Shown here: piece after piece, positions 12,608 through 20,290 of the stretch | How positions within the stretch are numbered: the stretch's first letter is position 1 | Layout: each line of letters starts with the position of its first letter | DNA from: Sphingomicrobium sp. | GTDB lineage: Bacteria; Pseudomonadota; Alphaproteobacteria; Sphingomonadales; Sphingomonadaceae | Assembly (NCBI GenBank): GCA_036563485.1 | Contig: DATCMI010000001.1 | Location: forward strand, 310,001 to 374,000 | DNA length: 64,000 nucleotides | Direction of reading: 5' to 3' | Program-made: the position numbers and the translations under genes | The notes under the pieces: model-generated | Told to the model about the DNA's origin: nothing | The model's input: the letters and a program-made list of their open reading frames with translations, nothing else | Database searches by the model: none

Positions 12608-13087
12608 TCAGTCGACGACTTCGTTCGCTCCCACCCCCCAGAGGTCGGACGTGCGAATATAGCCTTCCTTCTTGGCCACTTCGATGCGGCACCAGCCGTC
12701 GCGGCAATGGTCGATCCGGCCGACCACGCCGGGTTCGAGCAGATAGCGGATCTTGGCGCCGTCGTCGGCGCTGCTGCGCACCGGGCGCGGATCGCCGGGT
12801 TTGACTAGGGCCGTGCGGCGGTCGCTGAGCAAGGTCACGAGCATCCAGCCTTGGGCGCCTTCATGGTCCTCGATCAGCCGCCATGTCTCGTAGCGCTTGA
12901 GGACTCGGACCGGCAGGTCACGGCGCTGGTAGAGCCAGACACCCGGGTAGTTTCGGCCGGGGCCGGTGCGGGTCATCGCCTGCCCCGACGCGATCGAGGC
13001 CCAATAGGGGGTCTTCTTGTCCTGCGCAGCGGCGGGCCCGCTCACGCCGAGGAGCAACAGCACGCCAATCGCCCCCCACAGCCGCAT
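12608..13087 (-). CDS. secreted bacterial SH3-domain protein
   Basis: A 159-residue protein with a signal peptide (MRLWGAIGVLLLLGVSGPAAAQ) and two SH3b-like repeats: one around MTRTGPGRNYPGVWLYQ (about 38-85) and one around VRSSADDGAKIRYLLEPG (about 102-150), ending EGYIRTSDLWGV. This matches the COG3807 type common in alphaproteobacteria. SH3b modules usually bind peptidoglycan or other envelope ligands; no enzymatic domain is present. The start overlaps the stop of the upstream flavoprotein gene as TGATG, so the two are probably translationally coupled. Confidence 0.85.
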   Translation of the reverse strand: MRLWGAIGVLLLLGVSGPAAAQDKKTPYWASIASGQAMTRTGPGRNYPGVWLYQRRDLPVRVLKRYETWRLIEDHEGAQGWMLVTLLSDRRTALVKPGDPRPVRSSADDGAKIRYLLEPGVVGRIDHCRDGWCRIEVAKKEGYIRTSDLWGVGANEVVD

Positions 13088-14493
13088 CAGGCGCCCGTCA
13101 GGATCCGGTCGACCAGTTGCTTCACGGTCGGGACGAAGCCATTCGAGTAGAACGGGTCGGTCTTGAACCGGAACGCCGAATGGCCGGCGAACATGAGGTT
13201 GTGCTCGACGGGGCCGCCATGGGCGATGTCCTGAAGCGTCTTCTGGATGCAGAAGCTGCGCGGATCGGCGAGCCGGCCGGTCGAGTTCTTTTCATTGTCC
13301 GCCCAGGACGAGAAGGCGCATTGCGACAGGCAGCCCATGCATTCGGCCTGGTCGATGCGGATCTGCTTTTCGCCTTCAGGAGTGACGAAGATCAACGTGT
13401 CGTCGGGGGTCTTCATCGCCTGGGTGAAGCCGCGCGCATACCATTCGCGCGCATGGATCAGGTCGCCCTTTGTGACCCAATAATTCTTCTTGTTGCCGAT
13501 GCCGACGTCGAGCTCGAAATGATGATCGCCGATCGGCTCCTTGGTGAAGGCGATCTGGCGTTCGCTGCGCGCTTCGAGCTCGCGCAGGAACGGGTTGCGC
13601 ACGGCCGACGAATAGAAGCCGGTCGGGGAGAAGCGGTGGAGCAGGATGTCGCCTTCCTCCAGCGTCATCAGCCGCGCCTTCCACTCGGGCGGGATCGGGC
13701 TTTCCTGGGTGAGCAGCGGACGCGTGCCGAACTGGAATGCGATCTGGCCGAGCTCAGGATTGTCGATCCAGTTTTCCCATTCGTCGAGCCGCCAGACGCC
13801 GCCGGCCATGACGATCGGGACGCTGTCGGGCACCCCGCCCTCGCGCATCACGTCGCGCAGTTCCTTGACGCGCGGATAGGGGTCCTGCGGCTCGCGCGGG
13901 TCTTCCGCGTTCGACAGGCCGTTGTGGCCGCCGGCGAGCCACGGGTCTTCGTAGACGACAGCGCCAAGCCACTCGGCGGCTTTCGAATAGGCCCGCTTCC
14001 ACAGCGCGCGGAAGGCGCGGCCGGAGCTGACGATCGGCAAGTAGAAGACGCCATAGGATGCGGCGATCTCGGACAATTTGTAGGGCATGCCCGCGCCACA
14101 GGTGACGCCGGCGATCTTGCCCTTCGCGCGTTCGAGCACGCCGTGAAGGATCGGCACCGCGCCGCCCATTTCCCACAGCACGTTGATGTTGATGAGGCCC
14201 TTGCCGTTGGCCATCTCGTAGGCGCGCTCGACCTGGGCGACCGCGCCATCGATGCCGTACTGGATCAGCTCCTCATGCCGCTGCCGCCGGGTCATGCCCT
14301 GGTAGACCTGCGGGATGATGCGACCTTCGGGATCGTAGCTGTCGGCATTGACCGCCGAGACGGTCCCGATGCCGCCGGCAGCGGCCCATGCGCCCGAACT
14401 TGCGTGATTGGTGGCGCTGACGCCCTTGCCGCCTTCGATCAGCGGCCAGACCTCGCGTCCGGCGTACATGATGGGCTTCAGGCCCTTGAACAA
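13087..14493 (-). CDS. nitronate monooxygenase-like FMN oxidoreductase with C-terminal cysteine cluster
   Basis: A 468-residue TIM-barrel flavoprotein of the nitronate monooxygenase (2-nitropropane dioxygenase) superfamily. The barrel includes SSGAWAAAGGIGTVSAVN near the N terminus, AGVTCGAGMPYKL, VIVMAGGVW-type phosphate-binding (as IVMAGGVWRLDEW) and QFGTRPLL. At 468 residues it is longer than the usual 320-380. The extra C-terminal part carries C385, C388 and C392 (ECMGCLSQCAF) plus C415, which resembles a metal or Fe-S motif. The substrate is unknown; related proteins are often only annotated as flavin oxidoreductases. It is coupled to the SH3 gene downstream. Confidence 0.87.
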   Translation of the reverse strand: MFKGLKPIMYAGREVWPLIEGGKGVSATNHASSGAWAAAGGIGTVSAVNADSYDPEGRIIPQVYQGMTRRQRHEELIQYGIDGAVAQVERAYEMANGKGLININVLWEMGGAVPILHGVLERAKGKIAGVTCGAGMPYKLSEIAASYGVFYLPIVSSGRAFRALWKRAYSKAAEWLGAVVYEDPWLAGGHNGLSNAEDPREPQDPYPRVKELRDVMREGGVPDSVPIVMAGGVWRLDEWENWIDNPELGQIAFQFGTRPLLTQESPIPPEWKARLMTLEEGDILLHRFSPTGFYSSAVRNPFLRELEARSERQIAFTKEPIGDHHFELDVGIGNKKNYWVTKGDLIHAREWYARGFTQAMKTPDDTLIFVTPEGEKQIRIDQAECMGCLSQCAFSSWADNEKNSTGRLADPRSFCIQKTLQDIAHGGPVEHNLMFAGHSAFRFKTDPFYSNGFVPTVKQLVDRILTGA

Positions 14494-14587
14494 ATGCTTT
14501 CTCCTGGGGCGCGTTGCGTCCGTGAAGGCGCCCTATAGGCGCAATTAACAGCGATGCGAATAATCTGCTGCGGGCCTGCCGGTTCCC

Positions 14588-15433
14588 TCAATCGAGCGAG
14601 TAATCGAGGCCGATGTCGACGGCCGGAGCCGATTGAGTGATCCGCCCGACCGATATGAAATCGACGCCCGTTTCCGCAAGCGAGCGGATGGTCTGCAGCG
14701 TCACGCCTCCGGATGCCTCGAGCGGAACGCGCCCCGCGACCAGCGCCACTGCGTCGCGCAGCGTCGCCGCATCCATATTGTCCAGCAGCAGGCGATCGGC
14801 GCCGGCCTGGAGCGCTGGTTCGATCTGCTCGATGCGGTCGACTTCGACCTGGACCTGCAGTCCGGTGTCGGCGGCCTTGGCGCTGCGCACCGCTTCGGCG
14901 ACGCCGCCGCACACCGCGACATGATTGTCCTTGATCAGCACGCCGTCGTCGAGGCGCATGCGGTGGTTCTGAGCCCCGCCCATCCGCGCCGCATATTTGT
15001 CGAGAACCCGAAGCCCCGGAATGGTCTTGCGCGTGTCGAGCAGGGTCGCGCCGGTCCCGGCGATCGCGTCCACATAGGTGCGGGTGAGCGTGGCGATGCC
15101 GGACAGATGCTGCAGCGTGTTCAGCGCCGAGCGTTCCGCCGTCAGCATTGAGCGCGCATTGCCCGAAAGGTGCATCAGCGCCGTGCCATGCTCGGCGACA
15201 TCGCCATCCTCGACGAGCAGGTCGATGTCGACCTGCGGATCCAGCTCCCGGAAGAAGGCTGCGGCGAGCTCCAGTCCCGCGACCACGATCAACTGGCGGC
15301 AATTCATTTCCGCCGTGAACCGCGCGTCCGCCGGGATGGTGGCGGCCGAGGTGACGTCGCCACCGGCGCCGAGGTCTTCGGCAAGCGTGGACTGGACGAA
15401 CGCGTCGAGGTCGAAGTTATCGGGAAGCGCCAT
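14588..15433 (-). CDS. nadC: nicotinate-nucleotide pyrophosphorylase (quinolinate phosphoribosyltransferase)
   Basis: This enzyme converts quinolinate and PRPP to nicotinate mononucleotide in de novo NAD synthesis. It has 281 residues, normal for the family. Recognisable parts are the N-terminal LAEDLGAGGDVTSAATIP, the substrate-binding LDTRKTIPGLRVLDKYA, the NHRMRLDDGVLIKDNHVA segment and the C-terminal barrel with LLDNMDAATLRDAV and LEASGGVTLQTI. nadA and nadB are not beside it in this window. It is followed after 90 bases by the nitronate monooxygenase-like gene on the opposite side and preceded by a metallophosphoesterase gene transcribed in the same direction. Confidence 0.95.
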   Translation of the reverse strand: MALPDNFDLDAFVQSTLAEDLGAGGDVTSAATIPADARFTAEMNCRQLIVVAGLELAAAFFRELDPQVDIDLLVEDGDVAEHGTALMHLSGNARSMLTAERSALNTLQHLSGIATLTRTYVDAIAGTGATLLDTRKTIPGLRVLDKYAARMGGAQNHRMRLDDGVLIKDNHVAVCGGVAEAVRSAKAADTGLQVQVEVDRIEQIEPALQAGADRLLLDNMDAATLRDAVALVAGRVPLEASGGVTLQTIRSLAETGVDFISVGRITQSAPAVDIGLDYSLD

Positions 15434-15471
15434 GCGGCTGCTCTAGGCGAGCGACGCGCGCAGCGACAAGC

Positions 15472-16305
15472 TCAGGTCGCAGGCTCCGCTTCGGTGGCGG
15501 CACGCCAGCGGCCTTCTTTCCAGGCGAAGCGCTTGGCATCGAGGGCTTCGAAAGCATCGCCCTTCCAGGCGTTCACTGTCACGGTGACCGAGGCTTCGCC
15601 GACATCGATGGTGTTGAAGCTTTGCTCCTGTTCGCGAACCCGCGTCGATGTCGCGGTGCCGGCTTGGACGACGAGCGCGCCGCCCGCGCGCGTAACCAGG
15701 TCGCTCGCATCATGCGTCTCGGCATGATGATTGTGCCCTGCGAGCAGCAGGTCGACGCCGGCATCCTGCACCGCGTCGAGCGCCAGCTCCTGACGACCAA
15801 TGGCGGGCGTCACCTCGCTCCCGACCTGCAGCGCAAACAGCGGATGGTGGGTGACGAGAATGCGGAACGAGTCCTTGGGCGTCCGCGCGAACGTCTCGCG
15901 GATGAAGGTCACCTGCTCCTCGTTCATCCGCCCATCCTTGAAGGTCAGCGAGCGGGCGGTGTTGATGCCGAGCACGGCAACGCCGGGAAGCTCCACGAAC
16001 GGACATAGGCTCTCGTCGATAAAGCGTCGGTAGCGGGCGAGCGGCGAGAGAAAGCGGCGGAGCACGTCGTAGAGCGGCACGTCATGGTTGCCGGGAACGC
16101 CGAGCACCTCATGGCCGGCGCGCTGCAGCCGCTCGAGGAAGCGGCACGCTTCCTTGAACTGTTCAGTGCGCGCCCGCTGCGTGAAATCGCCGCTGATGAC
16201 GACTAGGTCGGGCTTGAGCTCGTCGACCTGGCGCTCGACGCCTTCGACGATGCGCTCGTCATGGGCGCCGAAATGCAGGTCGGAAAGATGGACGATGCGG
16301 GCCAT
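15472..16305 (-). CDS. calcineurin-like metallophosphoesterase
   Basis: A 277-residue cytosolic phosphoesterase of the CpdA-like (cyclic AMP phosphodiesterase/DNA-repair exonuclease) superfamily. All metal-binding blocks are present: SDLHFG (D8 and H10), ISGDFTQR, PGNHD, VTHHPLF and GHNHHAET. The family includes cAMP phosphodiesterases and many proteins of unknown substrate, so the exact reaction is not assigned. It lies 38 bases upstream of nadC on the same strand and 30 bases downstream of a Nudix gene, probably in one transcription unit. Confidence 0.88.
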   Translation of the reverse strand: MARIVHLSDLHFGAHDERIVEGVERQVDELKPDLVVISGDFTQRARTEQFKEACRFLERLQRAGHEVLGVPGNHDVPLYDVLRRFLSPLARYRRFIDESLCPFVELPGVAVLGINTARSLTFKDGRMNEEQVTFIRETFARTPKDSFRILVTHHPLFALQVGSEVTPAIGRQELALDAVQDAGVDLLLAGHNHHAETHDASDLVTRAGGALVVQAGTATSTRVREQEQSFNTIDVGEASVTVTVNAWKGDAFEALDAKRFAWKEGRWRAATEAEPAT

Positions 16306-16335
16306 GGCCCAAGAACGCGGCTCCGCCGCGACGGT

Positions 16336-16854
16336 TCAGTGATTCAGGAACAACAACAGCTTCACGTCGATTCCGAAGCCCTCGGTTCGCTTCTGGTCGA
16401 GGAAGTGGGCGATCTCCTCTCGAGGGACGAGGTGGACGTTAATGTCCTCGTTCTCGTCGCCGCCGCCCTCGCCCACCCTGCGAAGGCCGTGCGCCCGAAC
16501 GAGGGTGAAACTTTCTGACAGCATGCCGGGTGAGGCGTAGAACTGGCCGAGCCGCTCGATCCGCTCGGCGGTGAACCCCGTTTCCTGCTCCAGTTCCTTG
16601 ATCGCGGTGCTCTCGACCGTCGCCGCTTCGTCCTCGTCGCCGACAAGGCCCGCCGGCAGCTCGATGCAGCGGCGGTTCGGGCCGACGCGCGGCTGATCCA
16701 CCAGGATCAGCTTGCCTTCGAACTCGGCAAGGACTGCGACCGCACCGATGTTGCGCGCGCGGCTCGCATATTCCCAACGCTCGCGCTTCAGCAGCCGAAC
16801 GAACTTACCCTCGCAGAGCACTTCGGGCTCCGGCAGCTCGTCGAGACTCTTCAT
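16336..16854 (-). CDS. Nudix hydrolase, ADP-ribose pyrophosphatase-like
   Basis: A 172-residue Nudix protein. The Nudix box runs from G69 in ELPAGLVGDEDEAA to KELEQETGF (about 86-94); lysine replaces the usual first arginine of the REUXEE core, while the metal-binding glutamates remain. The upstream PRVGPNRRCIELPAG segment and general length match ADP-ribose/nucleoside-diphosphate-sugar hydrolases. Its ATG overlaps the stop of the preceding TPM-domain gene as ATGA, so it is probably coupled to the LemA-TPM chain, although a functional link is not obvious. Confidence 0.85.
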   Translation of the reverse strand: MKSLDELPEPEVLCEGKFVRLLKRERWEYASRARNIGAVAVLAEFEGKLILVDQPRVGPNRRCIELPAGLVGDEDEAATVESTAIKELEQETGFTAERIERLGQFYASPGMLSESFTLVRAHGLRRVGEGGGDENEDINVHLVPREEIAHFLDQKRTEGFGIDVKLLLFLNH

Positions 16855-17525
16855 AGTTCAATCAGCTTGTCAGGGATTTCGTTGCGGTCGTTCGCGGAGC
16901 GTGGGAAATGCTCGGCGAGCACTGCACCGACCTGCTCGATCGCCGCGACGATGCCGTCGGCAATGCGGCCCTCCTTCACCTCGACCAGCAGCGCCGCCAT
17001 GGCGTCGCCCCAGGTCTCTGGCGTCGTCACTTTGGTAATCGCCTCATCGGCGACGATCTCGGCGCGATGCTCGGCCATCGACAGATAAATGAGGATGCCG
17101 GTGCGGCCGACGGTCCGCCGCTCGGCGGCTGCCTTGAAGACGGCGACGGCGCGCCGGCGGACGCGTCGGGTCTTGGTGGCGCCCGGGGTCAGCGCGAGCC
17201 GGAGCGGTGTATACTTCAAGATGAGCAGCACCGCGGTGAACTTCAGCACCGCAAGGATCATGAGGAAGGTCAGAAGCTCGCCGATGGTCGGCTCCGGATG
17301 CCAGCCGCCAGTCAGGGTCACATACCAAGATTCGAGCCAATCCGGCCGCCACGCCGCCCAGGCAAGCACGAGGATCATCGCGGCGGCGGCCCAGTGGAGG
17401 GCGACGTCGTGATAGGCGTCGCTGCTCGGCGTCGCGACGGCGACGATTTCGCCGTTCGACTGGCCCTCCGCGACCGCAATGGCGGCGCTCACCTTCTGGT
17501 GGTCGGCGTCTGGAAGCTGCGTCAC
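16851..17525 (-). CDS. TPM-domain membrane protein (second of pair)
   Basis: A protein of about 224 residues with a TPM (TLP18.3/Psb32/MOLO-1) fold. The N-terminal part VSAAIAVAEGQSNGEIVAVATP is a short TPM-like segment, followed by two membrane helices (about 50-68 and 85-105) and a C-terminal TPM-like part containing TGILIYLSMAEHRAEIVAD. The longer open frame would add an arginine-only N terminus that is antisense-like, so a GTG start is chosen. Two adjacent GTG codons (17528 and 17525) are possible; the second overlaps the upstream stop as GTGA. It is sandwiched between the first TPM gene and the Nudix gene, both overlapping. Confidence 0.8.
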   Translation of the reverse strand: MTQLPDADHQKVSAAIAVAEGQSNGEIVAVATPSSDAYHDVALHWAAAAMILVLAWAAWRPDWLESWYVTLTGGWHPEPTIGELLTFLMILAVLKFTAVLLILKYTPLRLALTPGATKTRRVRRRAVAVFKAAAERRTVGRTGILIYLSMAEHRAEIVADEAITKVTTPETWGDAMAALLVEVKEGRIADGIVAAIEQVGAVLAEHFPRSANDRNEIPDKLIEL

Positions 17526-18352
17526 CACGATCCTGACGCGCCTCCGCCGCCGAACGAGCCGCCCCCGCCCGAGAAGCCGCCGAAACCGCCGCCCCCGCCG
17601 AAACCGCCTCCGCCGCCCCAACCGCCGCCGCCCCAGCCGCCGCGACGCGATCCACGGCTAAGCTCGTTGAGGCCCCAAAGCACGACCCACGGGCTGATCC
17701 CGCCGCGACCGCGCCGGCCGCGATACCGCCGTCCGCGCGCGCCCCGGCTCATGCTGCCGATCACGAACAGGATAACGATGATCCAGAAGAAGACTGGAAT
17801 GATGCCCGGGCTTTCGTCGCGCCGCTGCTGCTGGGCCTGATCGGCCTTGGCAACGTTCTTTGATGCTTGCTCCGGCGACAGGCTCATCTGGGTGATGATC
17901 TGGTCGGCGCCGGCGACGATGCCGCCGCCCATGTCACCCGCTTTGAAGCGCGGGAGAATGGATTCGCGGATGATGATGCTCGACACTGCATCGGTCAGGA
18001 ATATGCGGGCTTCGTAACCGGTTTCGATCCTGACCTTCTTCTCGTTCGGCGCGACGAGCAGGATGACGCCGTCGTCCTCGCCCTTGCGGCCGATCGCCCA
18101 TGTCCTGCCGAGGCGGTAGCCATAATCCTCGATCGTCCGGCCTTCGAGGCTCGGCACGGTGGCGACCACGAATTGCCGGCCGGTCTGCGTCTCCAGCGCC
18201 TCGCTCTTCGCCGTCAGGTCGGCGACCTGCTGCGGGGTGAGCAGGTGCGCATTGTCGACCACACGGCCCGTCAGCTGCGGAAAGGTCTGCGCCGCGGCGG
18301 GCGTGGCCAGCGCGAGCAGCGCCAGCCACAGGAAGACGAGATATCGGCGCAC
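17522..18352 (-). CDS. TPM-domain protein with glycine-rich tail (YgcG-like)
   Basis: A 276-residue exported membrane protein. A signal peptide (ends ATPAAAQ) precedes a TPM domain at about 25-150 with VVDNAHLLTPQQVADL and RIETGYEARIFLTDA, then a membrane helix around 185-203 (IIPVFFWIIVILFVIG), a basic arginine-rich stretch and a glycine/phenylalanine/tryptophan-rich low-complexity tail. TPM proteins with such tails commonly accompany LemA, as here. The start is GTG, immediately after the LemA stop codon with no intergenic base, so reinitiation is likely. The exact function of the LemA-TPM partnership is unknown. Confidence 0.88.
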   Translation of the reverse strand: MRRYLVFLWLALLALATPAAAQTFPQLTGRVVDNAHLLTPQQVADLTAKSEALETQTGRQFVVATVPSLEGRTIEDYGYRLGRTWAIGRKGEDDGVILLVAPNEKKVRIETGYEARIFLTDAVSSIIIRESILPRFKAGDMGGGIVAGADQIITQMSLSPEQASKNVAKADQAQQQRRDESPGIIPVFFWIIVILFVIGSMSRGARGRRYRGRRGRGGISPWVVLWGLNELSRGSRRGGWGGGGWGGGGGFGGGGGFGGFSGGGGSFGGGGASGSW

Positions 18353-18952
18353 TTAGCCCGCGGTGTTGAAGTCGACCTTGGGCGCGTTCTGCGATCCCGA
18401 GGCGGCTTCGAACGGCACCTTCGGCTTGGCGCCGTAGAAGATCTTGGCGCCGATCGCGTCGGGGAAGGTGCGGATGCGGGTGTTATACGCCTGCACCGCC
18501 TCGTTATAATCCTTCCGCGCGACGAGGATCGAATTTTCCGTCCCTTCGATCTGCGACTGAAGAGTCAGGAAGTTCTGGTTCGATTTGAGGTCCGGGTAGG
18601 CTTCGAACGTCGCCAGCAGCCGTCCGAGCGAACCGCCGAGCTGCCCTTGGGCATTGGCATAGGCCTGCATCTTGGCAGGATCGCTGAGGTCATCGGCATT
18701 GACCTGGATGCTGCTCGCCTTGGCGCGCGCCTCGGTGACCTGCGTCAGCACGTCCTTTTCCTGCTTGGCATAGCCCTTCACCGTCTCGACGAGGTTCGGG
18801 ATCAGGTCGGCGCGGCGCTGATATTCAGCCTGCACCTGGCCCCATTTGGCGGTGACATTCTCTTCCGCAGTCGGAACGGAGTTCAGGCCGCAGCCGGCGA
18901 GGCTGACCGCCGCTACGGGCGCAAGAAGAGAAAAACGGCGCAGTCCACTCAT
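18353..18952 (-). CDS. lemA: LemA family lipoprotein
   Basis: A protein of 199 residues. MSGLRRFSLLAPVAAVSLAGC ends in a lipobox, and the mature part is a long helical bundle with the family signature QRRADLIPNLVETVKGYA and the C-terminal FPDAIGAKIFYGAKP. The open frame extends to 19018, but ATG 18952 has GAGGGGA seven bases upstream and gives the lipoprotein signal. It is the first gene of a minus-strand chain with two TPM proteins and a Nudix hydrolase, and is divergent from mscL. LemA proteins are envelope-associated with no established biochemical activity. Confidence 0.9.
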   Translation of the reverse strand: MSGLRRFSLLAPVAAVSLAGCGLNSVPTAEENVTAKWGQVQAEYQRRADLIPNLVETVKGYAKQEKDVLTQVTEARAKASSIQVNADDLSDPAKMQAYANAQGQLGGSLGRLLATFEAYPDLKSNQNFLTLQSQIEGTENSILVARKDYNEAVQAYNTRIRTFPDAIGAKIFYGAKPKVPFEAASGSQNAPKVDFNTAG

Positions 18953-19066
18953 GTCGAAGTCCCCTCGAAACGACACCCTTGTTGACGCATAACTAGAAGC
19001 GCGCCGGTTTCGTTTCAATGCGCTGTCTTAGAAAAACAACACAGCAGTACTGCTGCAGGGGGGCTC

Positions 19067-19486
19067 ATGCTTCGCGAATTTCGACAGTTCATCAGCAGAG
19101 GCAATGTGTTAGACCTGGCGGTCGCCGTGATCATCGGCGCCGCGTTCGCGACGATTACGACCAGCCTAACCGAGGACATCATCATGCCGGTGGTCGGCGC
19201 GCTGTTCGGCGGGCTCGATTTCTCCAGCTATTTCGTGCGGCTCGGACCCGTGCCCGACGGCTATCGCGGAAGCTTGACCGATTATGCCGCACTCAAGGCC
19301 GCGGGCGCGCCGGTGCTCGGATGGGGCCAGTTTGTCACCGTCGTAATTAATTTCCTGATGCTCGCCTTCATCATCTTCCTGCTGGTGCGGGCGGCCAATC
19401 GGGCGACGGGCAGGCGCGAGGACGCGGCAGGCCCGACGGAAATCGAGCTGCTGGCCGAGATCAGGGATGAGCTGAGAAGGAGATAG
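19067..19486 (+). CDS. mscL: large-conductance mechanosensitive channel
   Basis: A 139-residue channel subunit that opens under membrane tension to release solutes on hypo-osmotic shock. The N-terminal amphipathic MLREFRQFISRGNVLDLA, first helix with AVIIGAAFATITTSL and second helix VTVVINFLMLAFIIFLLVR match the family. The periplasmic loop is longer than in E. coli, and the C-terminal helix with EIELLAEIRDELRRR is complete. It is transcribed alone; its 3' flank faces the 3' end of the tmRNA gene on the other strand. Confidence 0.94.
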   Translation: MLREFRQFISRGNVLDLAVAVIIGAAFATITTSLTEDIIMPVVGALFGGLDFSSYFVRLGPVPDGYRGSLTDYAALKAAGAPVLGWGQFVTVVINFLMLAFIIFLLVRAANRATGRREDAAGPTEIELLAEIRDELRRR

Positions 19487-19495
19487 GTCCGAGGG

Positions 19496-19548
19496 ATTCT
19501 GTTGCTCGGCTCCCTCGGAGGCCGCCGGATTCCCATTCTGTTGCCCGG
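19496..19548. repeat. direct repeat of 14 bp in the mscL-tmRNA spacer
   Basis: ATTCTGTTGCTCGG at 19496-19509 recurs as ATTCTGTTGCCCGG at 19535-19548, with one mismatch. The first copy lies inside an inverted repeat with arms CCGAGGGA and TCCCTCGG. The site lies beyond the 3' ends of both mscL and the tmRNA gene, so a termination or processing role is possible, but there is no T-run. Confidence 0.4.
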
Positions 19549-19569
19549 TTGGGTCCAACCGCGCTTAAG

Positions 19570-19850
19570 CTTTGTAACGTCTGACCGTTAGGCCGTCAGT
19601 TACGCAGCAATAGCGAGCGCCTCGTTATCGTTGGCACTTGTGTGAATGAGCCGTCACGGTGGCCCGATCCGATCGGCAATCGCGTCTTTATTGCACTCGT
19701 CGATCCTATTTCGCCCCCATCAACATCCCTCGCTTTAACGAGGAGTGATGGTGGAGGCGCCGGGGTACTGCCCCCCGGGTCCGAAATGCCTATTCCACGC
19801 AACAATCTACCGACATAGCCGGTTGCCCGGCACGGGAAGACATAGGGATT
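19570..19850 (-). ncRNA. ssrA: transfer-messenger RNA, circularly permuted two-piece form
   Basis: tmRNA rescues stalled ribosomes by tagging nascent peptides. On the minus strand the acceptor piece comes first and ends at 19749 with ACCA; its strand CGCCTCC (19759-19753) pairs with GGGGGCG (19718-19712), the 5' end of the coding piece. The third pair is G-U, the alanine identity element. Between the pieces is a 30-base spacer with the hairpin CCTCG/CGAGG, expected to be removed during maturation. The coding piece begins GGGGGCGAAATAGGATCGAC, carries the tag frame at 19635-19600 and ends in a hairpin near 19575. Piece order acceptor-spacer-coding is the known alphaproteobacterial permutation. 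The outer boundaries are approximate. Confidence 0.93.
19600..19635 (-). other. tmRNA tag reading frame ANDNEALAIAA plus stop
   Basis: The eleven codons GCC AAC GAT AAC GAG through GCT GCG, followed by TAA, encode ANDNEALAIAA. The hydrophobic end (ALAIAA) fits recognition by ClpXP/ClpAP-type proteases, and the AND start and length match sphingomonad tags. The resume codon is taken to be GCC at 19635. Confidence 0.92.
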
Positions 19851-19921
19851 TTCCCCTCGAATCTCAAGCGGCGCGCTGGTAATGGGCGACCCGCACACAT
19901 CCACCAGGGGATATCAAAACT

Positions 19922-20200
19922 ATGAAAAAGCTTGCTTTTGTGATCGGCGGCGCGGCGCTCATGGCTCTGTCGGCCTGCAGCGGCAACAATGACGACGCGG
20001 TCAACAATGCCGAGCTCAACCAGCCGGCGGCCGAGGACCTGAACGTGCTCGCCAATGCCGCGGCGACGAACGCGGAAGACGCGGCGCTCGGCAATCAGCA
20101 GCAGCAGCTGGAAGACGAGAACGCCTCGGCGACGGTGAACACGACCGCCAACACCACGGAGTCGACCGACGCCGACGAGCAGAACGTCAGCGGCATGTAA
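19922..20200 (+). CDS. small Asn/Ala-rich lipoprotein, function unknown
   Basis: A 92-residue protein. The signal MKKLAFVIGGAALMALSAC ends in a lipobox, and the mature part is hydrophilic, rich in Asn, Ala, Glu, Asp and Gln, without a predicted fold. Such short lipoproteins recur in sphingomonads. The gene is monocistronic: it is followed by a strong Rho-independent terminator and stands just upstream of (divergent from) the tmRNA gene, so its promoter must lie within about 70 bases. No function can be assigned. Confidence 0.8.
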   Translation: MKKLAFVIGGAALMALSACSGNNDDAVNNAELNQPAAEDLNVLANAAATNAEDAALGNQQQQLEDENASATVNTTANTTESTDADEQNVSGM

Positions 20201-20228
20201 TCCGGCTGTTCGGCAGTCTGTTCAAAGG

Positions 20229-20262
20229 AAAAGCCGCTCGGGAAACCGGGCGGCTTTCTCTT
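20229..20262 (+). terminator. Rho-independent terminator after the lipoprotein gene
   Basis: A stem AAGCCGC(T)CGG / CCG(G)GCGGCTT with a GAAA loop is followed by TCTCTTT. It ends the short transcript starting at 19922. Confidence 0.85.
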
Positions 20263-20290
20263 TGCGTGAGCCACGACTAGGGCGGCTTTG

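Noticed and set aside
13117-14538. 473-codon plus-strand frame
   Set aside because: Antisense to the well-supported nitronate monooxygenase-like gene; aspartate/arginine/valine-rich shadow typical of GC-rich DNA.
16908-17840. Long plus-strand open frame with proline runs
   Set aside because: It is the antisense image of the glycine-rich tail of the TPM protein and the second TPM gene; composition follows from GGC/GGN repeats on the other strand.
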